64,000 nt of DNA from the NCBI GenBank assembly GCA_964035545.1, contig OZ037773.1, positions 10,666,251 through 10,730,250 on the forward strand, read 5' to 3'. The DNA is from Bugula neritina. Lineage: Eukaryota; Bryozoa; Gymnolaemata; Cheilostomatida; Bugulidae. A program made the position numbers and the translations under genes. Position 1 is the first letter of the stretch; each line of letters starts with the position of its first letter. Below, piece after piece: positions 1 to 12,863 of this stretch. The notes below the pieces were generated by a model, which saw only the letters and a program-made list of their open reading frames with translations, made no database searches and was not told the DNA's origin.

Positions 1-36
<36 letters not shown>
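1..36. repeat. (TAG)n microsatellite
   Basis: Twelve TAG triplets at the window edge, in an ESF1 intron. Confidence 0.9.
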
Positions 37-91
37 CAGGAAGAGTAGGTATTTCACAATGCGTTGTGATGTAACTTCCTGTTTGCTATAG

Positions 92-3000
92 CTATCCCGT
101 ACGACCAGGAAGCACACGATGACCACTATTGGGGGGAACACGATGAGGACGCCGAGACAACAGAGGAGGCAACTTCTCGACTGGCCATCCAGAACATGGA
201 CTGGGATAAGATCAAGGCGTATGACCTCTACATGCTTCTCAACTCCTTCAAGCCTCCTTCTGGCTCAGTGAAATATGTCAAGGTTACTCTTCTACCAACC
301 TTATGCCTCTCTCTAGTGTCTCTCTCTAATACCCTGCTATTCTCTCTCTAGTGTCTCTCTCTAATACCCTGCTATTCTCTCTCTAATATCTTACTATTCT
401 CTCTCTAATATCCTGCTATTCTCTCTCTAATACCCTGCTATTCTCTCTCTAATATCCTGCTATTCTCTCTCTAATACCCTGCTACTCTCTCTCTAATACC
501 CTGCTATTCTCTCTCTAATACCCTGCTATTCTCTCTCTAATATCCTGCTATTCTCTCTCTAATACCCTGCTATTCTCTCTCTAATACCCTGCTATTCTCT
601 CTCTAATACCCTGCTATTCTCTCTCTAATACCCTGCTATTCTCTCTCTAATACCCTGCTATTCTCTCTCTAATACCCTGCTATTCTCTCTCTAATACCCT
701 GCTATTCTCTCTCTAATACCCTGCTATTCTCTCTCTAATACCCTGCTATTCTCTCTCTAATATCCTGCTATTCTCTCTCTAATATCCTGCTATTCTCTCT
801 CTAATACCCTGCTATTCTCTCTCTAATATCCTGCTATTCTCTCTCTAATATCCTGCTATTCTCTCTCTAGTGTCTTGCTATTCTCTCTCTAATACCCTGC
901 TATTCTCTCTCTAATATCCTGCTATTCTCTCTCTAATACCCTGCTATTCTCTCTCTAATACCCTGCTATTCTCTCTCTATTGTGCAGATCTATCCAAGTG
1001 AGTTTGGTAAGCAGAGAATGCAGGAAGATGATGTAATGGGGCCAAAAGAATTGAAAAAGTCTTCACTAAACGACGCGGGAGAAGCAGAAGGAAAACTGAA
1101 GTCTCTCACTGAGAAAGGTTAGCTGTAGAGTCAGCATAGAGCTGTGTTAGTGCTGCCTGTACTGGTATATACTGTATGTTAACATATACCTGTATGTTAA
1201 CAGATCAGAAGAAGGCCATGTTGGAGAACCTGAGGCAGTACCAACTCAACCGTCTCAAGTATTACTACGCCGTTGCTGAGTTCGACTCTCCTGAAACTGC
1301 TAATCATATCTACACTCAGTGTGACGGGCAGGAGTACCTGGCATCCTGCACTCAGCTCGACCTCAGGTCAGTAGGTCACCTCAGGTCGGTAGTTCACCTC
1401 AGGTCAGTAGGTCACCTCAGGTCGGTATTTCACCTCAGGTCAGTAGTTCACCTCAAGTCGGTAGTTCACCTCAGTAAAACTCACTCTCGCCTCTGTTTCA
1501 GATTTATTCCGGATGAGATGGAGTTTGTGGAAGAGGAGGTCAAGGAGACAGCCAATCACGTGCCAGAGAATTACGAGCCAAAGTTCTTTATAAACCCCGC
1601 ACTGGGCCAGTCACTGGTACGGTGTCTTGTATACTCTATTCTCTCCCTGTGTGTGTTATATCTATATAGTATATAGTATATACACTATATACTATATATA
1701 CACTATATTACACACAGGTAAGGTACACTATATACTACATATACACTATATTACACACAGGTAAGGTACACTGTACACTATATATACACTATATTACACA
1801 CAGGTACGGTGCACTATATACTACATATACACTATATTACACACAGGTAAGGTACACTATATATACACTATATTACACACAGGTACGGTGCACATGGGAC
1901 GACAATGCACCTGACCGATACAGCATGCTCAACAAGAAGTACAAGTCAGATGATCTGGAGCAGCTCGATATGAATGCCTACTTAGCATCTGAGTCTGAGC
2001 ACTCAGGTCTGTCTGTCTGTCTGTCTATATATATATGTGTGTCTGTCTCTCTATATATGTGTGTCTGTCTGTCTGTCTCTCTATATATGTGTGTCTGTCT
2101 GTCTGTCTGTCTATATATATGTGTGTCTAATACTAGTATTATGTAGATGATAGTGAATACTGATACTAGTATTATGTAGATGGCAGTGAATACTGATACT
2201 AGTATTATGTAGATGGCAGTGAATACTGATACTAGTATTATGTAGATGGCAGTGAAGGAGAAGGCACAGCAGCAGTGGACAAGGATGCTGCTCATCATAG
2301 TAGTAAGGTGAATAAAAAGGCAAAGATGTCTAAAGAAGAGAAGAGAAAGCAGCTGGAAGTTGGTAGGTATCAGTATATACTATATAGTTGTGTTGTATAC
2401 GACAGTAGAGGTGATATTGAGCTCTCTATTCAATCTCTACAGAAACTGTTGCTGAGAAGAGTGATTCAGATGGAGACGAAGTGTCAATGAACAAGTACAG
2501 ACAACTTCTACTTGGTGAAGGAGGCAACTCCAAAGTTGATAAAAATGAAGACAGTGATGCATTCGTTGACCTTGAAGTCACGTGGGATACGGGTATGTAC
2601 TATAATGAGATGCAGCTGTTTAGTAAATGCCTTGTGATTAGCTGGTGAGTTAGTATATGTCTTGTGATTGGCTAGTGAGTTAGTAGATGTCTTGTGATTG
2701 GCTGTTTAGTAAATGTCTTGTGATTGGCTAGTGAGTTAGTACATGTCCTGTGATTGGCTAGTGAGTTAGTAGATGTCTTGTGATTAGCTGTTTAGTAAAT
2801 GTCTTGTGATTGGCTAGTGAGTTAGTAGATGTCCTGTGATTGGCTGGTGAGTTAGTAGATGTCCTGTGATTGGCTGGTGAGTTATTATATGTCCTGTGAT
2901 TGGCTGGTGAGTTAGTAGATGTCCTGTGATTGGCTGGTGAGTTAATAGATGTCCTGTGATTGGCAGGTCTGAAGGAGTCTGCAGAAGATATCCTGAAAAA

Positions 3001-5358
3001 GAAATCTAAAAGTAGTAAACTGAAAGATAGCGAGAAGTCCGTGTTTGAGAGAGATCGTGAAAAGAAGAGGGAAAAGGCCAAACTGCGTAAGCAGAAGGAT
3101 AAAGAGTCAAGTAAAACTTCTTTAGTGGAAAAGGTATTCAGTTCTATATAGTAGATAGTGTATAGTTATATATAGTGTATAGTTATATATAGTGTATAGT
3201 TATATATATAGTGTATAGTTATATATAGTGTATAGTTATCTATAGTGTATAGTTATATATAGTGTATAGTTATATATAGTGTATAGTTATATATAGTGTA
3301 TAGTTATATATAGTGTATAGTTATATATAGTGTATAGTTATATATAGCGTATAGTTATATATAGCGTATAGTTATATATAGTATATAGTTATATATAGTG
3401 TATAGTTATCTATAGTGTATAGTTATATATAGTGTATAGTTATATATAGTGTATAGTTATATATAGTGTATAGTTATATATAGTGTATAGTTATATATAG
3501 TGTATAATTATATATAGTGTATAGTTATATTATATAGTGTATAGTTATATATAGTGTATAGTTATATATAGTGTATAGTTATATATAGTGTATAGTTATA
3601 TATAGTGTATAGTTATATATAGTGTATAGTTATATACAGTGTATAGTTATATATAGTGTATAGTTATATATAATGTATAGTTATATATAGTGTATAGTTA
3701 TATATAATGTATAGTTATATATAGTGTATAGTTATATATAGTGTATAGTTATATATAATGTATATGATACTATTTTTAGAAGGCAGATGCAGAATTTACA
3801 ATGGAGGACACTGTGCAGGTGTGTTTATTGTCTTTTCTTGGTATATATTCTATATACTATACTCTATATACTATACTCTATATACTATACTCTATATACT
3901 ATACTCTATATACTATACTCTATATACTATACTCTATATACTATACTCTATATACTATACTCTATATACTAAGTACTCTATATACTACACTCTATATACT
4001 ATACTCTATATACTATACTCTATATACTATACTCTATATACTATACTCTATATACTATACTCTATATACTATACTCTGTATACTATACTCTATATACTAT
4101 ACTCTATATACTATACTCTGTATACTATACTCTATATACTATACTCTATATACTATACTCTATATACTATACTCTGTATACTATACTCTATATACTATAC
4201 TCTATATACTATACTCTATATACTATACTCTGTATACTATACTCTGTATACTATACTCTATATACTATACTCTGTATACTATACTCTATATACTATACTC
4301 TATATACTATACTCTATATACTATACTCTGTATACTATACTCTATATACTATACTCTATATACTATACTCTATATACTATACTCTATATACTATACTCTA
4401 TATACTCTACTCTATATACTATACTCTATGGTATATAATATTATTTTGAAGGCATTCTCTGATGATGACATACCAGACGGTTTTGACATTCAAACTTCAA
4501 TGAAATCAGTTAAAAAGGAATCAAAGAAAAGAAAGAGAAAGCCTGAGATCTCTGGAGATAACCCAGTAGTAGGGGTGGTGAACGTACGTACCTTACTCTA
4601 CTGTTGGTGATGTAGTGTAGACTGCGGGTGGTGCGTTCAGGTTACTGCTGTGTGTTGTAGCCCGACCTTGACCTTCTAGTAGCAGAAGACAAGGAGCTGG
4701 GAGGGAGGAAACACTTCAACATGAAGGATATCATGGAGAGTGAGAACATGAGTAAGAGTAAGCGGAGACGTAAACTGAAGAAGAATCAGCTGAAAGAGAT
4801 TGACGATGATTTCCAGGTGAGTAATGAGAGTATATCTGTTAGTAGTATATCTGTTAGTAGTATATCTGTTAGTAGTATATCTGTTAGTAGTATATCTGTT
4901 AGTAGTATATCTGTTAGTAGTATATCTGTTAGTAGTATATCTGTTAGTAGTATATCTGTTAGTAGTATATCTGTTAGTAGTATATCTGTTAGTAGTATAT
5001 ATACATATCTATACTTCTGTTGCAGATTGACGTAGAGGACAAGCGGTTCTCAGCCCTATACTCCTCCCACCTGTACAACATCGACCCCTCCTCTCAGGAG
5101 TACCGTAAAACCAAGGCTATGCAGTCTCTGGTGAATGAGAAACAGAGGCTAGTGGCAAACAAGCAGCAAAGATTTGCCAAGACTGATAAACAGTCAGTAG
5201 ACTCAGCTCCCACCTCCCTCCATGCAGATAGTACGAGGGCTGGCAACAGCTTCTCTAACATAGTCAAGGCAGTCAAGGCCAACACCAAACTACACTCACA
5301 AAAACAGTCTACTAAGCCAACTGCATTCAAATATACAAAATCTAAATCTAATGGCTGA
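92..5358 (+). CDS. ESF1: ESF1 homologue, nucleolar pre-rRNA processing protein (5' end outside window)
   Basis: ESF1 works in the nucleolus in 18S pre-rRNA processing (small-subunit processome). Twelve exons are visible: 92-282, 988-1117, 1204-1366, 1502-1616, 1883-2006, 2246-2362, 2443-2592, 2967-3133, 3780-3818, 4452-4583, 4661-4816 and 5026-5358. Together they encode the last 604 residues. Family blocks run in order: [106 protein letters not shown], and the C-terminal NUC153 block [20 protein letters not shown]. Middle exons are lysine/glutamate rich, as in the family. The acidic N-terminal region is missing only because the window starts inside the gene. Most introns consist of a tandem repeat. 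Identification rests on recalled family sequence and is very secure. Confidence 0.95.
345..980. repeat. 22-bp minisatellite, ESF1 intron
   Basis: About 29 copies of a pyrimidine-rich unit (tattctctctctaatacc + ctgc). It fills nearly the whole intron 283-987 and supplies a long polypyrimidine tract before the acceptor. Confidence 0.9.
1359..1480. repeat. 18-bp repeat carrying the ESF1 donor
   Basis: About 6 copies of acctcaggtcagtaggtc, starting with the exon end ACCTCAG and its GTCAGT donor at 1367. Confidence 0.9.
1665..1885. repeat. Repeat carrying the ESF1 acceptor
   Basis: Copies of a 40-50 bp unit, each ending ttacacacag followed by GTAAGGT or GTACGGTGCAC; the last copy is the real acceptor and exon start (1883). 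Confidence 0.85.
2007..2130. repeat. GTCT/TATA microsatellite, ESF1 intron
   Basis: Runs of GTCT alternating with tatatatgtgt. Confidence 0.85.
2140..2258. repeat. 33-bp repeat carrying the ESF1 exon start
   Basis: Three to four copies of a 33-bp unit with tactagtattatgtag then ATGGCAGTGAA, i.e. acceptor plus first exon bases. Unit length is a multiple of three. Confidence 0.88.
2600..2966. repeat. About 30-bp repeat including acceptor region, ESF1 intron
   Basis: About 12 copies of gtcctgtgattggctggtga-type units; only the last reads ggcag and works as acceptor. Confidence 0.88.
3150..3765. repeat. 17-bp minisatellite, ESF1 intron
   Basis: About 36 copies of tatagttatatatagtg. Confidence 0.92.
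3841..4430. repeat. 14-bp minisatellite, ESF1 intron
   Basis: About 42 copies of tactatactctata. It stays open in all three forward frames, so long spurious Tyr/Ile/Leu reading frames arise. Confidence 0.93.
4830..5003. repeat. 15-bp minisatellite, ESF1 intron
   Basis: About 11 near-perfect copies of atatctgttagtagt. Confidence 0.93.
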
Positions 5359-5445
5359 TGAAATGTTTACAGGATTTTAAATTTCCGTTATATTATTTTA
5401 TTTGCTATATTCTGCAATCTAGTACTAATTTTGTCTAGAAATGGT

Positions 5446-5451
5446 AATAAA
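5446..5451 (+). terminator. Poly(A) signal of the ESF1 gene
   Basis: AATAAA lies about 90 nt after the ESF1 stop codon, where a polyadenylation signal is expected. Confidence 0.6.
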
Positions 5452-7419
5452 CTTATTCTCATCTACTCACCTGATGTGTGTTAGTCACTAATGCTATCCT
5501 GCATTCTCAATACACAAGCTATATTCCACTCTTTAGCTACACATATACAGTTGAATAGCTGTCACCAGCATATAGCAATACACTATTTAGTATGCTACCA
5601 GCTACTGACAATAATTCCTAGCTGAGAGAGACTGTACAAGGATTTGTTTACTAGCAGCTTATTGTTATGCATCTGTAAGTAGTTACGCAGTATTTATATG
5701 GTAGTAATGTATAATATACTATTTCTCTTGGCAAAAATGGTTTGCCTGTGTAATGATATAAGAATAATACTACTTATACTACACGTGATTGGAAAACAGT
5801 GCTATGTATTGTATGAATAACACAAATTAATGATAAACACATATTGAAGTAAAACAACTGACCATCAGTGTATTTCAGTACATTTTTATTTATTATTTTT
5901 ACCTATTCAGTATATTATTATGTGCAAAAATTTATGTTAAAGTGTCATGTTAGCCCTGCGTACCTAGTTTGCTCTAGAGTCCCTAGTCCCAGGTGCATTT
6001 AGTTCACAGCTATCACAGTGCTATATCTGTAGTAACATAACTCCAATAACAACAGAACCGTAGTTCTGCAAAAGTATATAATTATTATAAGGATTTCACA
6101 ATTAGGCCAAGTTAAAGTTCTGTAAAAGCCGAGAACTCGCTTGATGCAGCATAAATTCTGGGGCTACTGACTGCTATAACTCATTGAGATTTTTGATCTG
6201 GGGTCAGAGTTCAAAAAGTGATGATTATTTACTTAGCGACCCGCAACTTTGCACTGCATTTAGCAGTCTTTGACACACAGACATTGGCTCGAGAGATAAT
6301 AGCCTTCGATTATTAAATTAATTCAATATAATGCAGCAATTATTAACGTGTGCATATACAAAACTTTTATTTGTTGAAAACAAGCTGACGCGCGGGCAAA
6401 AGAATGTTGCAGACGATTTCCTGCTCAACAAACTTGTTAATCATTCCAAGTTCACGATATGGTCGGTTCTTCCTGCAAAGCCAGATGTAAGGGATCAAAA
6501 AAAATTATTTGCACTTGGATATTGAATTCACTAAATGTAATATTATAATTATACTGTAAACTATTAGTTGCACTGAATTACTATTATAATTATACCTAAA
6601 ACTGAACTTTTTATTTAAAGATTTGTTTCAATTAGAATTACATACAATTATTATTAATATTAATATTATTAATTATTATTATTATTATTAATATTTTTAG
6701 TTGAATTATATCAAATTAAAATAAACTTAAATTTATCAAACTCAGTTATTAATACTTAGACTGTCATTGGTAGTGATATTAATACAAAGCAAGTATCAAG
6801 AACTTCTTGCATGGTGATTAGCTTAAGTTAATCAACTACTGTCATTCTTTTACTAATACTAATGCTAAGACTTCGACTATTTAGTAATACTGGCAGACAT
6901 TGATATGTTTACAATTATATAAGTTACATACTTATAGTCTAATAGAAATAGTAATACTACTAAATAGTAATTTTATAACTGTCACAGTGGCAAGATCTTA
7001 TAAATTAATTGGTCATCATTTTGTTGGTAGCCCCTTGTAGTAGTTGTAACCTTATCATTTTCATTATCATGTATTTAATTTCATATTATTATTATTTATA
7101 AACTATCAGTATATTCATAACATTAGCGTTGATTTATAATCAATATAATTAAATAATTTTTAAAAATGTCTATAACAATAAACTTAATTCTGATTTCTGT
7201 TGAACTTGTCCTCTTTTCTTTTTACTAGAGATATATAGGTTTAAAGTATAGTTTCAAGTTTGAAAACATGTTTCAGCAAATAACTAGATGCAAATGGGCA
7301 GACACTATAATAATGTTGTACAATCTGTATGCAAATATACATTTAAAACTTGCTTATCAGTGTAATTTGTGATATCAACTGTCTGATATAAATATAATAT
7401 TGTTTGTTAGAAAGTCATA
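5452..7419. other. Intergenic region between ESF1 and the next gene
   Basis: About 2 kb of AT-rich unique sequence with no convincing exon. A 64-codon ATG frame at 6331-6525 has no family resemblance and no splice context. The promoter of the gene starting at 7420 should lie here, but no element stands out. Confidence 0.5.
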
Positions 7420-10400
7420 ATGAGTGGCTCTGAATCCTCTCCGGAAATCACAAGGAGAGAAGAAGTGGAGGAGCTTGACCAATCGTGTGAGTCGGTCTTA
7501 AATTACCAGAATATATTATATATTATTCCTACCCAACAAATATAGTATCTTGATTATATTAGTACAATGCATAGCGTACTGTATATGCTTTAAATTACCA
7601 CCTTTAACTGCTATGTCCTGCTTGGGTGGTGGATTAGATACCTCTTATATATTATAATATAATGTAGTATATTCCATATGCTTATTATATTATTATTACT
7701 ACATAATATACTGTATATACTTATTTTATATAAAGAATATTTTTAGTACCTCAGGTTATTGTTAGTGAAGGAAAGCGTGCTGATAAGGAGTTGTCAGGTC
7801 AGAAAAGAGTAGCTAACTCTACAGTGTGGCAGTATGGTAAAAATTTCTCAGCTTATAGTTACGGCGCTGGCTACTCTACTATACATCGACTTTCCCGCTC
7901 TCCACTTCGTGACCCTGCAGCAGATAATAGTATGTATGTGTATAGCTATACCTCTAATATACCTCTATATCACCACCAAGTAGCTAATAGTATGTCTGTG
8001 TATAGCTATACCTCTAATATACCTCTATATCACCACCAAGTAGCTAATAGTATGTCTGTGTATAGCTATACCTCTAATATACCTCTATATCACCACCAAG
8101 TGGCTAGACATTGCAATAGTACTACTCTTTGACAAAGCAAGACGATGCACTGCTCTGTTTTGTAGAATCTGTTGATGAAGTCAACAACAGCAAAAGGAAA
8201 TATCCAGTAAACTCCACTCTGATTGGTGCAAAATATGCCCGGAACATCTATGACTTATCAGCGGTAATTCTTCATAAGTTGTTATTTTATATACCTACTA
8301 TATAATATAATATAACTACTCTGTATATACTACATAATACAATATATAATATAATATAACTACTCTGTATATACTACATAATACAATATATAATATAATA
8401 TAACTACTCTGTATATACTACATAATACAATATATAATATAATATAACTACTCTGTATATACTACATAATACAATATATAATATAATATAACTACTCTGT
8501 ATATACTACATAATACAATATATAATATAATATAACTAAGCTGTATATACTACATAATACAATATATAATATAATATAACTACTCTGTATATACTACATA
8601 ATACAATATATAATATAATATAACTACTCTGTATATACTACATAATACAATATATAATATAATATAACTACTCTGTATATACTATATAATACAATATATA
8701 ATATAATATAACTACTCTGTATATACTACATAATACAATATATAATATAATATAACTACTCTGTATATACTATATAATACAATATATAATATAATATAAC
8801 TACTCTGTATATACTACATAATATAATATATAATATAATATAACTAAGCTGTATATACTACATAATATAATATATAATATAATATAACTAAGCTGTATAT
8901 ACTACATAATATAATATATAATATAATATAACTACTCTGTATATACTATATAATATAATATATAATATAATATAACTAAGCTGTATATACTACATAATAT
9001 AATATATAATATAATATAACTAAGCTGTATATACTACATAATACAATATATAATATAATATAACTAAACTGTATAATTATACTATATTATGTTTCTCACA
9101 GGGTCCCACGCCTTCCCCCATTTCTGATAACCTGAAAGATGTTATTTCCAGTAAATTTAGATGGTCATCAGACGACATTGCTACCACTATCAGTACAAAC
9201 ACTACCAGTGTAGCCACTACTACCAGTACAATAACTAACAGTGCGACTACTACCAGTACAATAACTAACAGTGCGACTACTACCAGTACAAACACTACCA
9301 GTGTGACTACTACCAGTCACTTCTCACCTACAAGCAGGAATAAGCAGGTAGTTATATATACTGGTAACTGTATGTAATGTATTGACTATATGTAATATAG
9401 TAACTGTAATAAATATACTTACACTACTCTGTCTCATGGCAGGTACCATTTGCTTCCAGCACACCAGTTAAGAATCTCTATTCTGTCCCTGAGCTCAAAG
9501 TGAGTGTAAATGTTATACTATGTAATATATACTATATTATATACTATACTATATGCATTATACTATATTATATACTATACTATATGCATTATACTATATT
9601 ATATACTATACTATATGCATTATACTATATTATATACTATATGCATTATACTCTTAACCTGGCGAAGTGGCTTTCATTAAATAAACCCATTGATTGTAGT
9701 GAAGCATAAATTTACAACAATATTATATACTATACTATATGCATTATACTATGTTGTACAGCATATTATATATTGTACAGCATACTATATATTGTACAGC
9801 ATACTATATATTGTACAGCATACTATATATTGTACAGCATACTATATATTGTACAGCATACTATATATTGTACAGCATACTATATATTGTACAGCATACT
9901 ATATATTGTACAGCATACTATATATTGTACAGTATATTATATATTGTACAGCATACTATATATTGTACAGCATATTATATATTGTACAGCATACTATATA
10001 TTGTACAGCATACTATATATTGTACAGCATACTATATATTGTACAGTATATTATATATTGTACAGCATACTATATATTGTACAGCATACTATATATTGTA
10101 CAGCATATTATATATTGTACATACTATATGTTGTACAGCATACTATATATTGTACAGCATACTATATATTGTGCAGTATATTATATGTTGTACATACTAT
10201 ATGCATTCTACTAATATATCGTAGAGTATATAATATATTGTAGACATCTCTCTCAGATGTAGTTCCATCAGAACACACAGACAGCATAAAACTCGGTTGC
10301 TCTACCAGATTCACTAACAGCATGTTTGATGAGATGTCCAGCTCTTCTCACCTCCCCAACCTCCATGCTGACTCTCACCTCCCCAACCTCCATGCTGACT

Positions 10401-12040
10401 CTCACCTCCCCAACCTCCATGCTGACTCTCACCTCCCCAACCTCCATGCTGACTCTCACCTTCCCAACCTCCATGCTGACTCTCACCTCCCCAACCTCCA
10501 TGCTGACTCATGGCATGTTCAGAGCAGAGAGTACAGTGGAGGCGGACTAGAAGAAGTAAAGAAGAGGATGAGAAGAATGGCTGAGGATACTCAACACTTA
10601 CCACTTGCTGACAGAGTAATCAGAGGTAGAAAAATAAAATATTCCTCTTCAAGTAGACAATCTACAGATCAGATGTTAACTTCTACTGCTGCCTTCCCTA
10701 CCATTTCTACTGCATCTGTCTCCGGTACCACTTCTACTGCTGTGCTGTCTAGGCCTGCATGTGAGTCGTATACTTTACACTAACAACTAGTATAATATGA
10801 TATTGAGAGAGTATATTATATTCATATTGTGTTATATAGACTGAGAGAGTATATTATATTGTGTTATACAGACTGAGAGAGTATATTATATTGTGTTATA
10901 CAGACTGAGAGAGTATATTATATTGTGTTATATAGACTGAGAGAGTATATTATATTGTGTTATATAGACTGCAGGAGGAGCTCAGGCTTTAGAATGAAAC
11001 TCACTGCATCCTCCCCTGTTTTAGCTCTGCCTCGCCCCGTCACACAAAGTACTCCAGTCATTAGACTGAAGAGGAGACACGCTTCCATCAGTTTCCAGAA
11101 CAAGTTTATACCTGAAGAAACTTTACCTGAAGAAACGCTTCCTGAAGAAACTTTACCCAAAAGAGACAATACACCTGAGAGAGACAGTACACCTGGGAGA
11201 GACAGTACACCTGGGAGAGATAATATACCTGGGAGAGACAGTACACCTGGGAGAGACAGTACACCTGGGAGAGACAATACACCTGGGAGAGACAGTACAC
11301 CTGGGAGAGACAGTACACCTGGGAGAGACAATATACCTGAGAGAGACAGTACACCTGGGAGAGACAGTACACCTGGGAGAGACAGTACACCTGGGAGAGA
11401 TAGTATACCTGGGAGAGACAGTACACCTGGGAGAGACAGTACACCTGGGAGAGACAGTACACCTGGGAGAGACAGTGCACCTGGGAGAGATAATATACCT
11501 GGGAGAGACAATATACTGGAACACAAAGAAAGTGGTTTAGCTGGTGTAAAGTGCTTTCTCCCTCACATTCAAAAACAGGTACCTCTTTTTTGTATTATAC
11601 ACTTGCTAGTAATATTGTAGATATACTATATATAGAGTAGAGAGACTTGCTAGTAATATTGTAGATATACTATATACTATAGAGTAGAGAGACTTGCTAG
11701 TAATATTGTAGATATACTATATACTATATAGAGTAGAGAGACTTGCTAGTAATATTGTAGATATACTATAGAGTAGAGAGACTTGCTAGTAATATTGTAG
11801 ATATACTATATACTATATAGAGTAGAGAGACTTGCTAGTAATATTGTAGATATACTATAGAGTAGAGAGAGTTGCTAGTAATATTGTAGATATACTGTAG
11901 AGTAGAGAGACTTGCTAGTAATATTGTAGATAGACAAGATAAATGAGTTGTGGTCAAGAAGACATCCAGAACACTATGAGAGAACCAAACATATTCCCAC
12001 AGACACTCTGATGTGCAATTATACAATTATCAACCAATGA
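7420..12040 (+). CDS. Unrecognised repeat-rich protein, 629 aa
   Basis: Eight exons join in frame: 7420-7486, 7747-7929, 8166-8263, 9102-9347, 9443-9499, 10244-10760, 10968-11578 and 11930-12040. The protein starts MSGSESSPEITRREEVEE and is Ser/Thr rich and basic, with no signal peptide or membrane segment. It holds three coding tandem repeats: a Thr/Ser stretch in exon 4, six copies of an 8-residue HLPNLHAD-type unit in exon 6, and about twenty copies of a 6-residue GRDSTP-type unit in exon 7. A basic helix-like block (EEVKKRMRRMAEDTQHLPLA) and a short end exon (NELWSRRHPEHYERTKHIP) look conserved in style. Very weak resemblance of the blocks around LADRVIRG and RLKRRHAS to the N-terminal region of the nucleoporin NUP153 was noted but is not enough to name it. 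Gene structure is fairly sure; function is unknown. Confidence 0.7.
7921..8105. repeat. 60-bp triplicated unit beginning at a donor
   Basis: Three 60-bp copies, each starting with the exon end and donor (agctaata-GTATGT / cagataata-GTATGT) of the gene at 7420-12040. Confidence 0.9.
8290..9075. repeat. 44-bp minisatellite, intron
   Basis: About 18 copies of an AT-rich 44-bp unit (core ctctgtatatactacataat). Confidence 0.92.
9181..9315. repeat. Coding repeat, Thr/Ser/Asn rich
   Basis: Imperfect 30-bp units (actaccagtacaa...) inside exon 4 of the unrecognised gene. Confidence 0.8.
9515..10240. repeat. AT minisatellites, intron 9500-10243
   Basis: Two blocks: ctatactatatgcattatac units (9515-9655, resuming at 9722) and about 24 copies of a 19-bp unit tactatatattgtacagca (9760-10240), split by about 65 bp of unique sequence. 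Confidence 0.9.
10350..10508. repeat. 24-bp coding repeat
   Basis: Six to seven in-frame copies encoding HLPNLHADS-type units in exon 6 of the unrecognised gene. Confidence 0.92.
10800..10970. repeat. Repeat carrying an acceptor
   Basis: About 32-36 bp units with ttgtgttatatag-ACTG; the last copy is the acceptor of exon 10968. Confidence 0.88.
11115..11515. repeat. 18-bp coding repeat
   Basis: About 20 copies of ggagagacagtacacctg encoding GRDSTP, preceded by three PEETL units; all in frame. Confidence 0.93.
11600..11935. repeat. Repeat carrying the last acceptor
   Basis: Eight copies of a 35-50 bp unit with cttgctagtaatattgtag-ATA; the final copy is the real acceptor (exon starts 11930). 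Confidence 0.9.
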
Positions 12041-12863
12041 GTATGCAAGTGATTTCAATACGCTATTTTCTTACACTGTTGTGTTTACAGACAATTCGAA
12101 TCTATTTTGTTATTGGATTAGCATGAACTCTATACGAAGACTTATATTTCCTGATTGTAGATTTAACTTGCGATTAGATGTTATTGTATTATTTTCAGAC
12201 AGCATTTCCTTTACTCTGTAACTATGTATATGACTAGTAGAATATTATCATTCTTCTTATTGGGTTGTTACATTATGTTGATTATTTTGTTAGATTATAC
12301 TTATATATTTTGTTATTAAATAGAGTTGACTTCATCTCTGGAAGACATCTAATAGTTCACTGCATTAAGAATTTAAAAGCTGTATTAGCATTATTACAAT
12401 ATAAATGACATCTTACAAAGGAAAAATAAAATTAGTAAAATAAAAAGAATAATTCAGCTGAGGAGTGTTCAATGAGATTGCAATGTCAACAGATTTCAGC
12501 AACGCACCAAATAGCAATGGACACACTAAACAACATGGCAGAACATGTAAACCAACCATCAGTCAACAATGCTATTTAGACGAAGCTGAATCCATAGGAA
12601 TTGCAGTCCAGCATGAGTAAAAGCTGTCCAAATCAATGGCAAGAATGTAAGATACGGAAATTATCGAATGAAAAGTAAAACGTGTTGTAAACAGAATGAC
12701 TAATAATTAGCACTATAGTCTTATGAAACAGGAAGGAAGACTAATTACTCGTTACGACAGTCAACAGTTGGACTAGTTCCATGTAACACAACTAGGAATA
12801 TGTCAGTAGAAACAGTAAACAAGCCCTTTATCACAGGACGACATCCTAATGGTAGCTGGCGTT
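12041..12863. other. Convergent intergenic region
   Basis: Unique AT-rich sequence between the 3' ends of the + strand gene ending at 12040 and the - strand EML gene. It should carry both 3' UTRs. No gene seen. Confidence 0.5.

Noticed and set aside
345-980. CRISPR-like regular repeats here and in other arrays
   Set aside because: Units are contiguous with no unique spacers, and the DNA is clearly animal.
3758-4610. Long Tyr/Ile/Leu reading frames
   Set aside because: They come from a 14-bp repeat without stop codons in any forward frame; the real ESF1 exons flank it with matching splice sites.
6331-6525. 64-codon frame as a small gene
   Set aside because: Lacks homology, splice partners and poly(A) context; length is within chance.
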